NCBI GenBank assembly: GCA_016871515.1
Contig: VHDE01000045.1
Span: 1 to 41,542, forward strand
Reading direction: 5' to 3'
Length of the DNA stretch: 41,542 bases
DNA from: Verrucomicrobiota bacterium
Lineage (GTDB): Bacteria; Verrucomicrobiota; Verrucomicrobiia; Limisphaerales; SIBE01
Part shown: positions 1 through 9,174 of the stretch, piece after piece
Position numbering within the stretch: the stretch's first letter is position 1
Layout: each line of letters opens with the position of its first letter
Made by a program: the position numbers and the translations under genes
Notes under the pieces: generated by a model
Databases searched by the model: none
Seen by the model: only the letters and a program-made list of their open reading frames with translations
Told to the model about the DNA's origin: nothing

Positions 1-78
1 CTGGAGCTAGGCTGGAGAGCGCCACTGCCGTGCAAGGTCCATGGTCGGCCGTTGCGAACGTCTCAAGTCCACTTCGTC

Positions 79-552
79 TTAAGCCTGATGCCGCGCGGCG
101 CTTTTATCGATCGAGTCAGTGAGAAGAACAGCCAAGACAATCGTCACAGATTCTGCCCAGAACGGCATCAGCGGCGAGTCAGAGTTTTGCCGGCCATCCT
201 GGCTAACATAGCTTTGATTGACTGAAGCAAACAGCTCCAAACCGCGGTCGGGCGGGTGATTAGAAAAAAAGTCTTCGACCTGTCGTAACGTGTCATCCAT
301 CCCGCCAAGCACTTTCGAGTTCTTGTGGCAGGTCGATAGGGCAGACTGCATTAAGATTGAAGCGCCGGTAATGAATAAGTTGGCCCCTTTCAACTCCAGA
401 ACTTCGAGCGACGGTTTGACAGCAAAGTGATGGGCATGCCAGGTAAATCGGACAATTCCGGCCTTGGCATCTTCCCTTAGATTCGAGATGGATTTTCGCT
501 GGGGCAGAATACGAACGATGTACTGGGCTAGTTCGTCAAGTTTTTGGTCCAT
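79..552 (-). CDS. Hypothetical protein, 157 aa
   Basis: I do not recognise this family. The protein starts MDQKLDELAQYIVRILPQ and has an even, protein-like composition, with alternating charged and hydrophobic stretches. There is no signal peptide. A moderately hydrophobic stretch lies near the C-terminus (about residues 128-145, MPFWAESVTIVLAVLL), but it is too short and too late to claim a membrane anchor. The ATG at 552 is the first plausible start, and no good Shine-Dalgarno sequence precedes it. It stands alone on its strand. Upstream are about 110 bases without features and then the hairpin at 663-704. I judge it a real gene from its composition only and assign no function. Confidence 0.55.
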   Translation of the reverse strand: MDQKLDELAQYIVRILPQRKSISNLREDAKAGIVRFTWHAHHFAVKPSLEVLELKGANLFITGASILMQSALSTCHKNSKVLGGMDDTLRQVEDFFSNHPPDRGLELFASVNQSYVSQDGRQNSDSPLMPFWAESVTIVLAVLLTDSIDKSAARHQA

Positions 553-801
553 CAGTTGTCTGGAGAGTGAAGGCGCCGGCTGTGAATGATGTGAAGGATT
601 CTGATGGGTCTGCAGCAGAATTTGCGGGGTAAAACGGAGAAAAGAGTCGCTAGACTTCGACCGCAGAGCGGCGGGAGCTAAGGCTCAAAAGCCCGCCGCT
701 CTGCTGGTTTTAATTCGCTTCGGGGCGTTGCTGACCTTCCCAGATCGGGAGCAAAAAAAGAAAGTGGTTGGTGATTGTTAACCGATTGACAAGAATCGGG
801 C
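553..801. other. Intergenic stretch with one strong hairpin
   Basis: This gap separates the hypothetical gene from the ISL3 remnant. Apart from the palindrome at 663-704 I see no open frame with protein-like composition and no convincing promoter. Confidence 0.5.
663..704. repeat. Perfect 13-bp inverted repeat (hairpin)
   Basis: GCAGAGCGGCGGG at 663-675 is the exact reverse complement of CCCGCCGCTCTGC at 692-704, with a 16-base loop that itself contains GAGC/GCTC. On the + strand the second arm is followed by TGGTTTTAATT, so a weak terminator is possible. However, no + strand gene ends just before it. It fits better as one of the palindromic intergenic repeats scattered through this window. 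Confidence 0.65.
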
Positions 802-1339
802 ATGAAAAACAATAACAATAAACCAGCCACTCAGTTGGAAGTTAAGACGATTCGGAACCCAATGCAACGCTTCGTAGAATTTGTTTATCAGAGCGTCGGG
901 CTGGACGGATCGGGAAGCACAGTGCGAGTGAAGGTTAAGCTCGAGCCTCACCGGGGGATGGCAGGCAAATGCGGCAGGTGCCTCAAGCCGAGCCCTGGCT
1001 ACGATCAACTGCCGGCGGCTGTTGTGGGGCGGGCGCCGACGCACCCGAGCGACGCTGCGCCGGGGTTTGGCCACGCTGGGACCGGCCGTGGTGAGCGGAC
1101 AGCGTTTTGTGTGTAGCGACATGCGGCGTGGCAACCGCGTGCGGGGCCAAGCCAAACAGAGACATTGGGGGCTGTTGCGCGCCAATCTGGCCGCGGGCCG
1201 GGCATGGATGCTCAAAGAGACCTTCCGGGATTTCTGGCGTTACCGTTCGCTGAGTTGGGCTCGGGCGTTTCTGTCGGTGTGGACGGAGCGAGCGTTGGGA
1301 AGACTCCCGGAGCCCGAATCAACCCATAGATTCTGCTGA
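802..1339 (+). pseudogene. ISL3-family transposase remnant
   Basis: Two fragments in different frames together recall ISL3 transposases. The first (802 to about 1020) has the N-terminal pattern of the family: a FVEFVYQSVGLDG start, a basic beta-strand segment, then the zinc-finger-like CGRCLKPSPGYDQLP. The second (about 1022-1339) carries the late helical segment, LLRANLAAGRAWMLKETF followed by FWRYRSLSWARAFLSVW, which matches the family's C-terminal 'ARAxxLKExFRxFWxYR' pattern. ISL3 transposases are about 400 residues or more; here roughly 180 remain and the middle with the first catalytic acidic residues is missing. It is therefore a deleted, frameshifted copy that cannot act. Its 3' end lies antisense to the last codons of mutY. 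I saw no terminal inverted repeats. Confidence 0.72.
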
Positions 1340-2421
1340 CGAGGCGTTTTAATAATGTTAGCGATCTTTCGATGAGCGCTTGGAAAAGCGAGACGGTCCA
1401 GATCTTTGAGCTTGCACCAGCGTCCATTTTCCAATGGCGGCGACGTTGGACGAGAGACTTCGCCATACACAACATTCACCCGAATGCGATAACGAGTGAT
1501 CGTGTGCGTAATTTGACAGATTGGTTCGAGCAAGCGGGGCCGAGCATTCAGGCACGCTTCGGCCAGTTCGTTGACTGTGCGATCACTCGCGGTTACTTCA
1601 ATATTCGGAAACTCCCAAAGCCGGGCGTTGACAACACCCAAAGGCCGTTGTCGCACCAGAAAGCGCCCGTCCGCTCGTATGACAAAGGCCACGAAATGAC
1701 GCGCTGTGGCCGAGGGACGCGCGCCCAAGTTGGGAAACCGATCAACTCGATTCTCTCGAAAAGCTCGACAATGTTTTTGCAACGGACACGTCGGACATCG
1801 AGGCTGGCGCGCGGTGCAAATGGTCGCCCCCAATTCCATGAGCGCTTGATTGAGGGCAGAGCAGGCGCGACTCGGGCGGTCTGAGGCTGGCTTGGCAGCG
1901 AGTTCGACGAATTCCTGCGCTAGCTTCCAAAGCCGTTGGTTCGCTTTCGGAAGGCGAGGATTCTCTGCGATGGCGAAGAGGCGCGTCAAAACGCGGGTCA
2001 CGTTCCCATCTAAAATGGGTTTCCGTTGGTTGAACGCAATACTGCAAATGGCTCCTGCGGTATATCGTCCGATTCCCGGCAGTTCGAGAACCTGTTCAAA
2101 CTCCCTCGGGAACAAACCGCCGTGGTCCATCACGATCGTCTCAGCCGCCCGATGCAAGTTTCGCGCTCGCGTGTAATAACCGAGGCCCTCCCAGAGCTTA
2201 AGAATCTCATCGATGTGTGCGTCAGCCAATAATTGCACGGTTGGAAACCGGCCCATCCAACGGTTCCAGTACGGAATGACCGTCTTGACTTGCGTTTGCT
2301 GCAGCATGATCTCGGAAACCCAAATCGCGTAAGGGTCGGTCGTGCGCCGCCAGGGCAGGTCGCGGGCGTTTCGCTGGAACCATTCGAGCAGCGGATCAAT
2401 CAAGCTTTCTAGCTTCGGCAC
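1240..2421 (-). CDS. mutY: A/G-specific adenine DNA glycosylase MutY
   Basis: MutY removes adenine mispaired with 8-oxoguanine (or G) in base-excision repair. The HhH-GPD core is complete. The catalytic glutamate is E37 in EIMLQQTQV, the helix-hairpin-helix is LPGIGRYTAGA at about 114-124, and the catalytic aspartate is D138 in LDGNVTRVL. The iron-sulfur cluster ligands C202-X6-C209-X2-C212-X5-C218 are all present. A NUDIX-like 8-oxoG-recognition domain follows (about 240-350), ending near FPSAHRKIANI. The last ~34 codons lie antisense to the ISL3 remnant and look like a foreign tail; the stop codon comes from that sequence. The core is intact, so activity is likely. It lies 146 bp downstream of the FadL-like gene on the same strand, with no obvious functional link. 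Confidence 0.95.
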   Translation of the reverse strand: MPKLESLIDPLLEWFQRNARDLPWRRTTDPYAIWVSEIMLQQTQVKTVIPYWNRWMGRFPTVQLLADAHIDEILKLWEGLGYYTRARNLHRAAETIVMDHGGLFPREFEQVLELPGIGRYTAGAICSIAFNQRKPILDGNVTRVLTRLFAIAENPRLPKANQRLWKLAQEFVELAAKPASDRPSRACSALNQALMELGATICTARQPRCPTCPLQKHCRAFRENRVDRFPNLGARPSATARHFVAFVIRADGRFLVRQRPLGVVNARLWEFPNIEVTASDRTVNELAEACLNARPRLLEPICQITHTITRYRIRVNVVYGEVSRPTSPPLENGRWCKLKDLDRLAFPSAHRKIANIIKTPRQQNLWVDSGSGSLPNARSVHTDRNARAQLSER

Positions 2422-2567
2422 GATGGGCGACGATACGAGAAATCAGCTGGCGCGGGTAGGAATTAGTCTCCTTTCTTGAGTATCTCACAATCTTTTGTCT
2501 GATATGGAACAAAAGGTTGCAACGAGTCTCAAGACCCGTAACAGACCATCAGAGACTAAGAGCGCGA

Positions 2568-3902
2568 TCAAAACTTGACGGCGACGCTGGCGGCAAACCA
2601 ATGGATGCCGACTTCCACTCGACTGTTGCTGTACTCGCCCGAACGCAGTTGGCTGGCGCCGACCTCGCGATGGATTGGCAAATCGTACTGCCACGCAAAA
2701 TTGAATTCATAGCGCTTAAGTTCGTATCCCAGGCCTAAGGCCACGGTGTGTTCCATGATCGCCGCCGTAAGGGGCGTGAGCGTTCCGCTCGGCACGGGAC
2801 TCTTGCCGTAGGAATATCCCGCGCGCAGCGAGAGGTTTTCGGTCGCGGCAATTTCAACTCCGGTGCGATACGCCAATCGGTCCCGCCAACGTAACGGAAC
2901 GACGTCCTCCGCTGCATTCGCTCCCACTAAGGCGTTTAGCTCGGCGTTATTTCCCTTGGCAAGCTTGATCTGCAGTTCATGGAAGGCGTCGCCCCAGTTG
3001 ATCCAATTGACTTGCAACGCCAGGCGCGCACGCGCATGAACATTCCAGGAGAGGCCGGCCTTGACCGTTTGCGGGAAGTGATTGATCACTTCAGCGTCGT
3101 GCTTAAAATCGGGCCGAGTCATTGCGAAGGCGCCCCCCAAAGATGCGAGTTGCGCGGCGGCATCGCCCGAAGCATTCCCCTCAGTGTGAATCGTGGTTTT
3201 GGTTGTATAGGCCAATCCAATTTGCCACCGCTCGTGCGGACGAAACAGCAAGCCAACGTTTCCATTGTAACCAAAACCATCCGTCTCAAGATCGAGCAAT
3301 GTCTTGAACCCGCGGAGAGCTGGCTGGGACTGAAAAATGCAAGGCACTTCCAGCGTGTTCCTGTTGTAAAGCAGACCCAGGCTCCCACCGAGCGCCCATT
3401 TGGGTCCGAGATCAACGCCAACGCCGTTCGCGGAGCGTAACAAGATAATTTCAGCGTGGTGCTGTTGCCGGCCGTACGATGTTTTGCCATCGAGACCGCC
3501 CGGTGAATCGACGTACCGCCAATCTGCGCTGAGCGTGGCTTCCGGCATGAGCGCAAATCCGAGAGTGAGCGGCGGCCTTGCAATCGGAACACCCAAAGCT
3601 GCCTCCGGTATGACAGCATAAGGCTTAGTCAAGTGACCATCCCGGTTTTGACGATTCGTGAACCGGCCATCAGCGAGAGCTCCAACCACGTTGAGTTCGA
3701 CGGTTGCATCCGCTAGTCGCGCTAAACCTGCAGGGTTCGCGCCCAACGCTCCGAGCGGGTCTTGCGCCCATGCGACATCAGCTCCGCCTAGTGACATCGA
3801 TCGAGAGCCAAAACCATTCCGATAAATGCCGTTGGCCTGAACGGCTGAATGGAATGAAAGCACGAAGAATAACCCAGCAGCCAAGAAAGCTAGCCGCTTC
3901 AA
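2568..3902 (-). CDS. OmpP1/FadL-family outer-membrane transporter
   Basis: This is a 444-residue beta-barrel of the FadL/OmpP1/TodX family, which imports long-chain fatty acids or other hydrophobic compounds across the outer membrane. A signal peptide is clear (MKRLAFLAAGLFFVLSFHSA, cleavage after VQA). It is followed by the family's N-terminal pattern NGIYRNGFGSRSMSLGGADVA and DPLGALGANPAGLARL. Later strands show the usual alternating aromatic pattern, for example LRAGYSYGKSPVP. The chain ends VAVKF, with the C-terminal phenylalanine expected of proteins inserted by the BAM complex. The length is normal for the family. The start is a TTG at 3902; no in-frame ATG fits the signal peptide better. 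The substrate cannot be told from the sequence. Confidence 0.9.
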   Translation of the reverse strand: MKRLAFLAAGLFFVLSFHSAVQANGIYRNGFGSRSMSLGGADVAWAQDPLGALGANPAGLARLADATVELNVVGALADGRFTNRQNRDGHLTKPYAVIPEAALGVPIARPPLTLGFALMPEATLSADWRYVDSPGGLDGKTSYGRQQHHAEIILLRSANGVGVDLGPKWALGGSLGLLYNRNTLEVPCIFQSQPALRGFKTLLDLETDGFGYNGNVGLLFRPHERWQIGLAYTTKTTIHTEGNASGDAAAQLASLGGAFAMTRPDFKHDAEVINHFPQTVKAGLSWNVHARARLALQVNWINWGDAFHELQIKLAKGNNAELNALVGANAAEDVVPLRWRDRLAYRTGVEIAATENLSLRAGYSYGKSPVPSGTLTPLTAAIMEHTVALGLGYELKRYEFNFAWQYDLPIHREVGASQLRSGEYSNSRVEVGIHWFAASVAVKF

Positions 3903-4110
3903 AAAGACGAATTTTCAAGGAATGGGTGCGCAAACGACACTGACACGTCATATGCGTACCGATAACCGGAGTCAACCGGTTCGCGTCCCCTTCGGGAAGA
4001 TCGCCCTTAGAACGCGCCAATCTCATACTCATACATACCTTGCTTCGGCAAAGGTGTACTCAATCTAACCACAGAAGATTGGCTCCCTGGCCGTGGGCGA
4101 ATCGCAGTCT

Positions 4111-4236
4111 CTCATTAACACGCTGCTTTAGCTGGGTGTGTGCACCGCAGCAAGGATCACTGCCGTTTTTAACGGTTCTTGTTGCTGACCGATCTTTTAC
4201 ACCCAGCTAAAGCAGGGTGGGCAGGGTGTTAATGAG
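4111..4236. repeat. 126-bp palindromic element between divergent genes
   Basis: The left arm 4111-4139 begins CTCATTAACAC and continues CTGCTTTAGCTGGGTGT. The right arm 4199-4236 is its reverse complement (ACACCCAGCTAAAGCAG, then GTGTTAATGAG) except that it carries about 9 extra bases that partly repeat the CCCACCCTGC motif. A ~59-base centre separates the arms. The element lies between the divergent FadL-like gene and the first propeller/heme gene. It looks like a miniature mobile palindrome (MITE or REPIN-like) rather than a terminator, because there is no T-tract. Confidence 0.7.
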
Positions 4237-4346
4237 ATGAATATGCGTTTAACATTCGGTGACGGTCGTGTAAAACTTGCAGACGCAACGCAATAGCACT
4301 TAATAGCCGTAATAGACCTTTTGTGGCCATCAACCACGCAGTTTCT

Positions 4347-7300
4347 ATGATATTCATTCTTGTCCGCATTCTTCGACTGGGACTGGCCTGCGCATTTGCC
4401 TGCTCCATGACAGTCATTGCTCAAGACAAGGCCGGCCCCGAAACCGAGAAGCGGTTCCCGCCGCTCAAAATCCCCGCTGGCTTTAAGGCGACCCTCTTTG
4501 CCTGCGATCCTCTCATCGAATATCCATCCGCCATCGCCCTCGGTCCTCGGCCCGCTTCGATCTTCGTCGCAATTGATTACATGACCGGTCTGGGCACGGA
4601 AATTGTGCGTCGCGACGAGATCAGGTTGGCGGAGGATTCCGACGGCGATGGGTACGCCGACAAAGCCCCTGTTTACGCCGACGGCTTTAACTCTATCCAA
4701 GGCCTCACGTTTCATGACGGCACTGTTTACGTGATGCACGCGCCATTCTTGACGTCGCTCCGGGATACGGACGGCGACGGGCGAGCGGATATTCGGCGTG
4801 ATCTGCTTCAAGGTCTTGGCCTCACTCCCGAAGAGAATCCAGTGCGCCTGCATTGCGCGAACGGCGTCGTCATGGGGCATGATGGCTGGCTTTATCTGGC
4901 GCTCGGCGATCACGGGTGTGTTGTGACGCGTCGCGAAGGTGATCGTCTTGTCTTGGAAGGCGGCGGCATTTTGCGTTGTCGCGCGGATGGCCGTGATTTG
5001 CACGTGTTCGCAACAGGTTTGCGGAATATCTACGACATTGCGCTCGACGATGAATTGAATGTCTTCGTGCGCGACAACGAGAATGACGGCGGCGATTACA
5101 AGATTCGTGTCTGCCAGAGCTTCTTCGGCGCCGATCACGGCTATCCTTATCATTACTACGAACGGCCGGACGAAGCGCTCGCGCCTTTGGCTGACCTCGG
5201 CCTTGGATCTTCGGCCGGCGGCCTTTGCTATCTTGAGAACGCCTTTCCGTCCGAATACCACAACAACCTTTTCTTCTGCGAATGGGGGCGTTCCGTCGTG
5301 CGTTTCCCACTGCAACGCGTCCAAAGCGCTTTTGCAACGGCTAAGGAATTGGAGTTTGCCGCTGCTGCGGCGAACGATCCGTACGGCTTTAAACCAACTG
5401 ACCTCGTTGTCGAACGAGATGGCTCGCTGGTTGCAGCCGACTGGGCCGATGGACAGCGGCCGAAGCGCGGTCGCGGACGTATTTATCGCATCAGGCACGT
5501 CGGCAGCGCTGAGGCTTCTGCGAAAGAGAACTTAACACAACCCGCGGACTTAAATCCCGGTGCAACCGATCTGGCGCGAGCAGTCGCGCAACTGGACTCT
5601 GCTAGCTACTACCAACGCATCGATGCGCAAACCGCGATTGAACGCAAAGGCCTTGAGGGGCTGCGGGCGGCTCAAGAAGCGCTTCAAGGAGGACGCCTCA
5701 ACATTCGCGGTCGTATGCACGCTGTGTGGATCATGGCTCGAAGCGGCGCCGCGGACGCAATCGAGAGCCTTCTGCACGTCGCGGAAAATGATCGGGAACC
5801 TCGCGTGCGTGCACAGACGATCCGCGCTGTAGCCGACTTGGCGGATCCCACCCTGACACAAGACCGTCTCAATGCCCGTTCTGGCGATGCGCGATTGGCT
5901 GAGCGTCTCGCTGCGCTCGGCGCTCGCGCCGCGGATTCACGGACGCTTCTGGAAGCAACGATTGCGCTGGGACGACTTCGCTGGACAAATGCGGCTGAGT
6001 GGATTCGAACCACACTAACTAACGCAGATCGAACGATCCTGCACGCGGCGATGCAAACATTGCGGCGTTCAGAAAACTGGCCCGCCGTTTTGAATTTCCT
6101 CGATGACAAAGAGCACTCGACGATGCGCACATTGGGGTTGCGGGCGTTAGCCGAACGCGCGGAACCCGCCGTTGTCGATGGCGCAATCGATCGCCTGCGT
6201 CATGAACAAGACCCGATCCGCCGCCGCGAATATGCGGACTTGCTGGCTCGAGTCCACCGAAAGCCGGGACCGTGGACTTATTGGGGCTACCGGCCAGCCC
6301 CTCGCCCGGCGAACACCATCGCATGGGAACGGACAGATGCCATCGAACAGTCATTGGATCGGCTCCTGGCGGATTCAGATCGGTCTGTTCGGCTGGCTGT
6401 GTTGCGGCGGATGCAACGGGAAAACATTTTGGCCCAAACTTCGACCTTGGCGCGATGGCTTGATGAAGAACGCGATCACGAACGCGTGGGCGCCATTCTC
6501 GTCGCGATGCGCAACTCGGCGCCCGCTGAGGCGCGAGACGCGTTAATGCGCGCTGCCACTGGCAAACAACAAGCGTTGACGAACCGCCTTGCCTCGCTGG
6601 CGTTATTTGCCGGTGGTCTCGATTCTGCGAGCGAAGCGAGGCTGATGGACGTAATTCGCGCCCTTGAAGACGGACCGGTGTTGGGCGAAGCATTGCGTCA
6701 GACGGCCAAGCGCCCAGCTCTGAATGCTGTTCCCATCTTGCTGGCCAAGCTAAAGTCGGCGGAGCCAATCGTGCGCAAGGCCGCTGTTGAATCTTTGGCC
6801 GGACTTAAAGCGATTCAAGCGAGCGATTTTGTGCGCAGCCTTCTCGAAGATCAAGATGTGGGCGTGCGGACGGCGGCAGCCTCCGCAGCCGGCGCGCTCC
6901 AAATTCGGTCTGCCGCGCCCGCTCTAATTGGCTTGGCCCGGGACTCGAATCTGGAGCTGCGGCGCGCGAGCCTCACTTCTTTGCGGCTGCTCAAAGACGC
7001 GAATGCTGTGCCGATCGCCGTAAATGCGCTGCATGATCGCGAATTGCAAGCGGTCGCGCTGGCGTGCCTTTTTGATTTGGGAGGTCCAGCCCAGCTTCAG
7101 GTTGTTCTCGACCTAGCGCTTCGCGATCCTTCCGTGAATGTCCTCACCGCCATTGCCAAGTTAATAACCAAGTGGAGTGGCGAACAACCGCCCGGGCAGC
7201 GAACCGAGATCGAGCGCGCTCTGTCAGAGCTCCACGGGAAAACCGGATCCCTGCTGCGCTGGGCTGTCGCTGGTCCGCTTCAGCTGGAGGCGGCCACTTC

Positions 7301-8150
7301 GCTTGTCCAAAAGTTTGCCTTGCCACGGCAAAGGTCGTTGCCATCGGACGCGAGCGAGCCGAGTTGGCAAACGTCCTACGCAGAGGGCGTCGAATCACGA
7401 GTGACGCTCAGTCGAAGCAAGAACGCGGCGGTGGAGAATGTGTGGGTTGGCTATGCTGATTTTTATGTGTCCGAGCCAATGACGGTTCAATTCCTTGGAT
7501 CGAGCCGGAGTGAATTCCGTCTTTGGCTGGATGCACGACCGATCCATCAACGGGAGGCCCGCCGAGCGTCGGCGGAGCTCGTTCGGTTCGATCAGGCGTT
7601 GACGGCCGGAGCGCATCGGCTCGCGATTCTGGTTAATGCCGCGACGAATGCGGCCGAGTTTAACCTTCGTTTTCGGCGCAAGAGTTCCGCCAGCGATCAC
7701 GAGCAGCTTGTGCAAGCAGCCTTGACACGTTCCGGCAACGTGGACCGCGGCCGGAAGCTCTTCTTCAATATCGAAAAATCACAATGCCTCAAGTGCCATC
7801 GGTTCGGTGGCCAAGGCGAACAGATTGGGCCGGAGTTGACAGCCCTCGGAAACCGCTTCTCACGCATTCATATTATCGAATCCCTGCTGGAACCGAGCCG
7901 AACAATCGCGTCGAGTTTTCACAGTGTGGAACTGATTTTGAAGGACGGACGCGAATTGAGCGGGATCGTGATGGCTGAGAATGATCGAGCGCTCACGCTC
8001 GCAGATAGCCAGGGCAAGAAGCACGAGATTCCAACTTCAGCTCTCAAGGAGCGGCGCAATTTAAGTTTGAGCGTTATGCCGGAAGGCTTGGAGAAAGCGT
8101 GGACGACCGACGAATTCGTCGATTTAATCGCGTTCCTGGTGAGTCAGTAG
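4347..8150 (+). CDS. PVC-type beta-propeller/HEAT/cytochrome c protein (large)
   Basis: This is a secreted giant typical of Verrucomicrobiota and Planctomycetota, of the family described as 'PVC-type heme-binding CxxCH protein' or 'membrane-bound dehydrogenase domain'. Counting from the ATG at 4347 (1267 aa) there are five parts. A signal peptide (MIFILVRILRLGLACAFACS) comes first. A glucose-dehydrogenase-like beta-propeller follows at about 30-390, with calcium-loop-like DSDGDGYAD and DTDGDGRAD motifs. HEAT repeats span about 400-990. A PA14-like beta-sandwich lies at about 1000-1120. A C-terminal c-type cytochrome carries CLKCH at 1147-1151 and ends with the family motif SVMPEGLEKAWT. The likely role is periplasmic oxidation of a sugar-like substrate with electron transfer through heme; this is inferred from the family. 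A GTG at 4323 is in frame, but ATG 4347 places the signal peptide correctly. Confidence 0.9.
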   Translation: MIFILVRILRLGLACAFACSMTVIAQDKAGPETEKRFPPLKIPAGFKATLFACDPLIEYPSAIALGPRPASIFVAIDYMTGLGTEIVRRDEIRLAEDSDGDGYADKAPVYADGFNSIQGLTFHDGTVYVMHAPFLTSLRDTDGDGRADIRRDLLQGLGLTPEENPVRLHCANGVVMGHDGWLYLALGDHGCVVTRREGDRLVLEGGGILRCRADGRDLHVFATGLRNIYDIALDDELNVFVRDNENDGGDYKIRVCQSFFGADHGYPYHYYERPDEALAPLADLGLGSSAGGLCYLENAFPSEYHNNLFFCEWGRSVVRFPLQRVQSAFATAKELEFAAAAANDPYGFKPTDLVVERDGSLVAADWADGQRPKRGRGRIYRIRHVGSAEASAKENLTQPADLNPGATDLARAVAQLDSASYYQRIDAQTAIERKGLEGLRAAQEALQGGRLNIRGRMHAVWIMARSGAADAIESLLHVAENDREPRVRAQTIRAVADLADPTLTQDRLNARSGDARLAERLAALGARAADSRTLLEATIALGRLRWTNAAEWIRTTLTNADRTILHAAMQTLRRSENWPAVLNFLDDKEHSTMRTLGLRALAERAEPAVVDGAIDRLRHEQDPIRRREYADLLARVHRKPGPWTYWGYRPAPRPANTIAWERTDAIEQSLDRLLADSDRSVRLAVLRRMQRENILAQTSTLARWLDEERDHERVGAILVAMRNSAPAEARDALMRAATGKQQALTNRLASLALFAGGLDSASEARLMDVIRALEDGPVLGEALRQTAKRPALNAVPILLAKLKSAEPIVRKAAVESLAGLKAIQASDFVRSLLEDQDVGVRTAAASAAGALQIRSAAPALIGLARDSNLELRRASLTSLRLLKDANAVPIAVNALHDRELQAVALACLFDLGGPAQLQVVLDLALRDPSVNVLTAIAKLITKWSGEQPPGQRTEIERALSELHGKTGSLLRWAVAGPLQLEAATSLVQKFALPRQRSLPSDASEPSWQTSYAEGVESRVTLSRSKNAAVENVWVGYADFYVSEPMTVQFLGSSRSEFRLWLDARPIHQREARRASAELVRFDQALTAGAHRLAILVNAATNAAEFNLRFRRKSSASDHEQLVQAALTRSGNVDRGRKLFFNIEKSQCLKCHRFGGQGEQIGPELTALGNRFSRIHIIESLLEPSRTIASSFHSVELILKDGRELSGIVMAENDRALTLADSQGKKHEIPTSALKERRNLSLSVMPEGLEKAWTTDEFVDLIAFLVSQ

Positions 8151-8253
8151 CGCAAACAGGACACTTGACGGGAGCACGATTTAGCCATCTTATCTTGGCG
8201 TATACTGGATTTAATATGCTCTGGGTGTGGACTCCAATCAGCAAACTAGCCAT

Positions 8254-9072
8254 ATGAAAAACCAGCAAGTTTCTCCATGCGCGCCACGATTCTGGAATCG
8301 CGCGTTCACGTTGATCGAACTCCTCGTTGTCATCGCCATCATCGCCATCTTGGCCGGCATGCTGCTGCCCGCGCTAGCGAAAGCGAAGGCAAAAGGCGAA
8401 CGGATCAAGTGCTTGAACAACCTCAAGCAAATCGGGTTGTTCATGCAGCTCTACACCGATGACAACAACGATTACTTTCCTGGCCATCGCAACACGGGAT
8501 TGAATCACTCGGATGGCGGCGCATCGCTGACCAACTGGTGGGGAACGACGATCGTTGGTTACGGAGATAAGAGCGCCAGCAACTTTTTCCGCTGCCCAAG
8601 CCTGAAGACGAAGCGCTTTGATAACGGAGTCCGCTGGCAATGGAAGTTCGATTGTCACTTGGTGGGCTATGGCTTCAACGGTTACTTCCTCGGTTTTCAT
8701 CCCTACACGACCGACAACCTTAGTCTTGGCGGAGTCAATTTCGCGACGAAGGCTTGGTTCAAGCGCGCCGCGATTGTCAGCCCATCGCAGAACATAGTGG
8801 TTGGCGATTCGATGCCGAAGGCGGATTTGATGTGGAGCAGCAGTCTTTGGTGGCCGGCGTCGTGCATGATTGACAAGGCCAGCACAACCAAAGGCTTCGA
8901 AGGGATCGATCCGATACGGCACGGAGGCACAGGGGTCCTTGTTTTCAATGATGGCCATTCGGAAGCGCGCAAGGATTCGCAGATGAACCCGCCGGTTGAT
9001 CCGTACAGCGGCAACGCGAAAGGTCTCATCAATTCGCGGTTTTGGGATCCGTTGCAGCGGAGCCAGCAGTAA
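8254..9072 (+). CDS. Type II secretion-like pseudopilin, H-X9-DG type
   Basis: The protein has a type IV prepilin N-terminus, [30 protein letters not shown], with the cleavage-site F and the conserved E at +5 followed by a hydrophobic helix. The rest is a short globular domain. Near its end is [14 protein letters not shown], the 'H-x9-DG' motif seen in the abundant one-off pseudopilins of the PVC group. It would be cleaved and methylated by a prepilin peptidase and held in the inner membrane; the individual role of such copies is unknown. The ATG at 8254 is preferred to an in-frame GTG at 8227, since it leaves a normal short leader. A possible -10 box TATACT lies at 8201. It sits between the two propeller/heme genes on the same strand. 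Confidence 0.9.
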   Translation: MKNQQVSPCAPRFWNRAFTLIELLVVIAIIAILAGMLLPALAKAKAKGERIKCLNNLKQIGLFMQLYTDDNNDYFPGHRNTGLNHSDGGASLTNWWGTTIVGYGDKSASNFFRCPSLKTKRFDNGVRWQWKFDCHLVGYGFNGYFLGFHPYTTDNLSLGGVNFATKAWFKRAAIVSPSQNIVVGDSMPKADLMWSSSLWWPASCMIDKASTTKGFEGIDPIRHGGTGVLVFNDGHSEARKDSQMNPPVDPYSGNAKGLINSRFWDPLQRSQQ

Positions 9073-9174
9073 GTCGGACCGATCTCCGCCCGGTCGGCTT
9101 CAAGGGCCGCGGGGCCTTCCCTCCCAGCGCGTGGACTGTCTTTTGACAACAGTCCGCGACTCAGGTATTGCGAA

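Noticed and set aside
4197-5498. Long - strand open frame of 433 codons
   Set aside because: It is antisense to the N-terminal propeller of the 4347-8150 gene, overlaps the palindrome and has no recognisable domain; high-GC codon bias alone keeps it open.
6019-6768. 249-codon - strand frame
   Set aside because: Antisense to the HEAT-repeat region of the first propeller/heme protein, with no motif of its own.
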